A DNA stretch of 7,769 nt from CAWULT01 sp963923455. Its GTDB lineage: Bacteria > Acidobacteriota > Vicinamibacteria > Vicinamibacterales > UBA2999. The stretch covers positions 1 through 7,769 of the forward strand of contig CAWULT010000173.1 of assembly GCA_963923455.1 (NCBI GenBank), read 5' to 3'. How positions within the stretch are numbered: position 1 is the first letter of the stretch; each line of letters starts with the position of its first letter. Positions 7,015 to 7,769 of this stretch are shown here, one piece after another. The notes under the pieces were generated by a model, which saw only the letters and a program-made list of their open reading frames with translations, was not told the origin of the DNA and ran no database searches. The position numbers and the translations under genes were made by a program.

Positions 7015-7043
7015 AGCCAGCGGTGGACGCGCCACCGCCGGCT
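7015..7043. repeat. inverted repeat between convergent genes
   Basis: Two 12-base arms (AGCCAGCGGTGG and CCACCGCCGGCT) flank a 5-base loop (ACGCG), with 11 of 12 positions complementary. The single mismatch is A/C in a plus-strand RNA but a U-G wobble in a minus-strand RNA, so the hairpin is slightly better in the receptor transcript. It lies 11 bases past the receptor stop codon. No T-run follows on either strand. It may protect the 3' end of the receptor mRNA or help termination of either transcript. Confidence 0.5.
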
Positions 7044-7054
7044 CGTCGCGAGGA

Positions 7055-7769
7055 TCAGAAGTCGAACTGCGCGCTCAGCTTGAACATCCGCGGCAGCAGG
7101 ATGGACTGCGGCGTTCGCCACGCGGCGCCGTAGGTGAAGTTCTCGCCGATGACGGCGTTGCCGTTCAGGGCGTTGTAGAAGTCGAAGTTGACGTTCGTTC
7201 GGGCCCCTGCGAAGCGGAAGATCTTCGCGACGCGGAGGTCGAGCTGGTTCAGCCGCTCGACGTACAGCTCGCCGGCGTTGACGATGTTGAACACCCGGAA
7301 CGGCGCGCCCGAGAACGGCCGTCCGAGCGTGCCCGTGCCGAACGTGTTGGCGTTGGCGCTGACGTTGCCGCCCGGCAGGTTCTGGAACGTGCCGCTCACC
7401 TGCACGTCGATCCTCGGAATCGTGTACGACGCCAGGCCCTGGACCTGCGTCCGGAACCCGTTGTTCTGCTCGCAGCGCTCGAGCGGGCGGGCGCCGAAGA
7501 CGAACACGCGGGTGTTGTTGCCGAGGAACTGGTGCAGCGTCTCCGGCAGCTTCTCGACGACGTCGCAGTCGTTGGTGACCACGCGGCCCGTGCCCATGCC
7601 GCCCTGGATCAGCAGGCCGTTGCGGAGCCGGGCGTTCAGGCTGACGTTGACGCCGTCGAAGTGCTCGGTGACGTCGCCGAAGTTCTGCGCCCGCGTGACG
7701 AACTGGCGCGCGGTCGTGGCGGCCCCGGCCGGCGTCAGGTCGAAGGCCGTCAGCGTGTAGCCCCCGCCG
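7055..7769 (-). CDS. TonB-dependent receptor, Oar-like, C-terminal barrel fragment
   Basis: The minus-strand frame is open from the right edge to the TGA at 7057-7055, giving 237 C-terminal residues; the start lies beyond the window. An in-frame ATG at 7597 is internal, because family-like sequence continues upstream (YTLTAFDL, NFGDVTEHFDGVNVSLNARL, then NGLLIQGGMGTGRVVTNDCD). Alternating beta-strands with aromatic ends run throughout, for example GFRTQVQGLASYTIPRIDVQ, LNQLDLRVAKIFRF and NVNFDFYNALNGNAV. The protein ends in KLSAQFDF, with the terminal Phe typical of outer-membrane barrels recognised by the BAM machinery. The pattern matches the large Oar-like receptors with an N-terminal carboxypeptidase-regulatory domain that are expanded in Acidobacteriota; that N-terminus is not visible. 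These receptors move substrates across the outer membrane using TonB energy; the substrate cannot be read from this part. The gene converges on the SCO gene and is a separate transcript. Confidence 0.9.
   Translation of the reverse strand, partial: GGGYTLTAFDLTPAGAATTARQFVTRAQNFGDVTEHFDGVNVSLNARLRNGLLIQGGMGTGRVVTNDCDVVEKLPETLHQFLGNNTRVFVFGARPLERCEQNNGFRTQVQGLASYTIPRIDVQVSGTFQNLPGGNVSANANTFGTGTLGRPFSGAPFRVFNIVNAGELYVERLNQLDLRVAKIFRFAGARTNVNFDFYNALNGNAVIGENFTYGAAWRTPQSILLPRMFKLSAQFDF

Noticed and set aside
7188..7760. A 190-codon plus-strand frame opposite the receptor gene
   Set aside because: It is the antisense of the TonB-receptor barrel, which has clear family sequence and a terminal Phe; the plus-strand product has no recognisable features.

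Overview
The window comes from a very GC-rich bacterium (roughly 70% G+C by eye) with dense, short-gapped genes. The best fit is Acidobacteriota, probably near Vicinamibacteria. This rests on the mix of protein families: an Oar-like TonB-dependent receptor C-terminus, secreted TPR proteins, CRTAC1-type proteins with VCBS/FG-GAP and ASPIC/UnbV domains, and a copper-binding SCO protein. The taxonomic call is inference from gene content; there is no rRNA or marker gene here.

Layout: five plus-strand genes run head to tail. (1) The tail of a TPR protein (1-235). (2) A secreted seven-motif VCBS/ASPIC-UnbV protein (275-1975). (3) A secreted TPR protein (1972-3456), whose start overlaps the stop of gene 2 by 4 bp. 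(4) A large secreted protein (3492-6071) that joins a degenerate parvulin (PpiC)-like domain, a TPR segment, seven VCBS motifs and an ASPIC/UnbV domain. (5) A CusF-like plus SCO1/SenC fusion (6061-6933), overlapping gene 4 by 11 bp. A convergent minus-strand gene (7055-7769, running off the right edge) encodes the C-terminal barrel of a TonB-dependent receptor. The 121-bp gap between the convergent genes holds two hairpins; one is followed by a T-run on the minus strand and looks like the receptor gene's terminator. No gene-free stretch exceeds 300 bases, and I saw no RNA genes, CRISPR arrays or insertion sequences.

How the genes may work together: every plus-strand protein whose N-terminus is visible starts with a hydrophobic export signal, so the products probably act in the periplasm or outside the cell. 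The order TPR - propeller - TPR - propeller looks like two copies of one module, because the two TPR proteins have similar C-terminal tails. The closing gene adds a predicted copper-handling thioredoxin-fold protein. A secreted, calcium-stabilised propeller and TPR assembly linked to copper handling is a reasonable hypothesis, but ASPIC/UnbV proteins have no settled biochemical role and nothing in the sequence proves a joint function.
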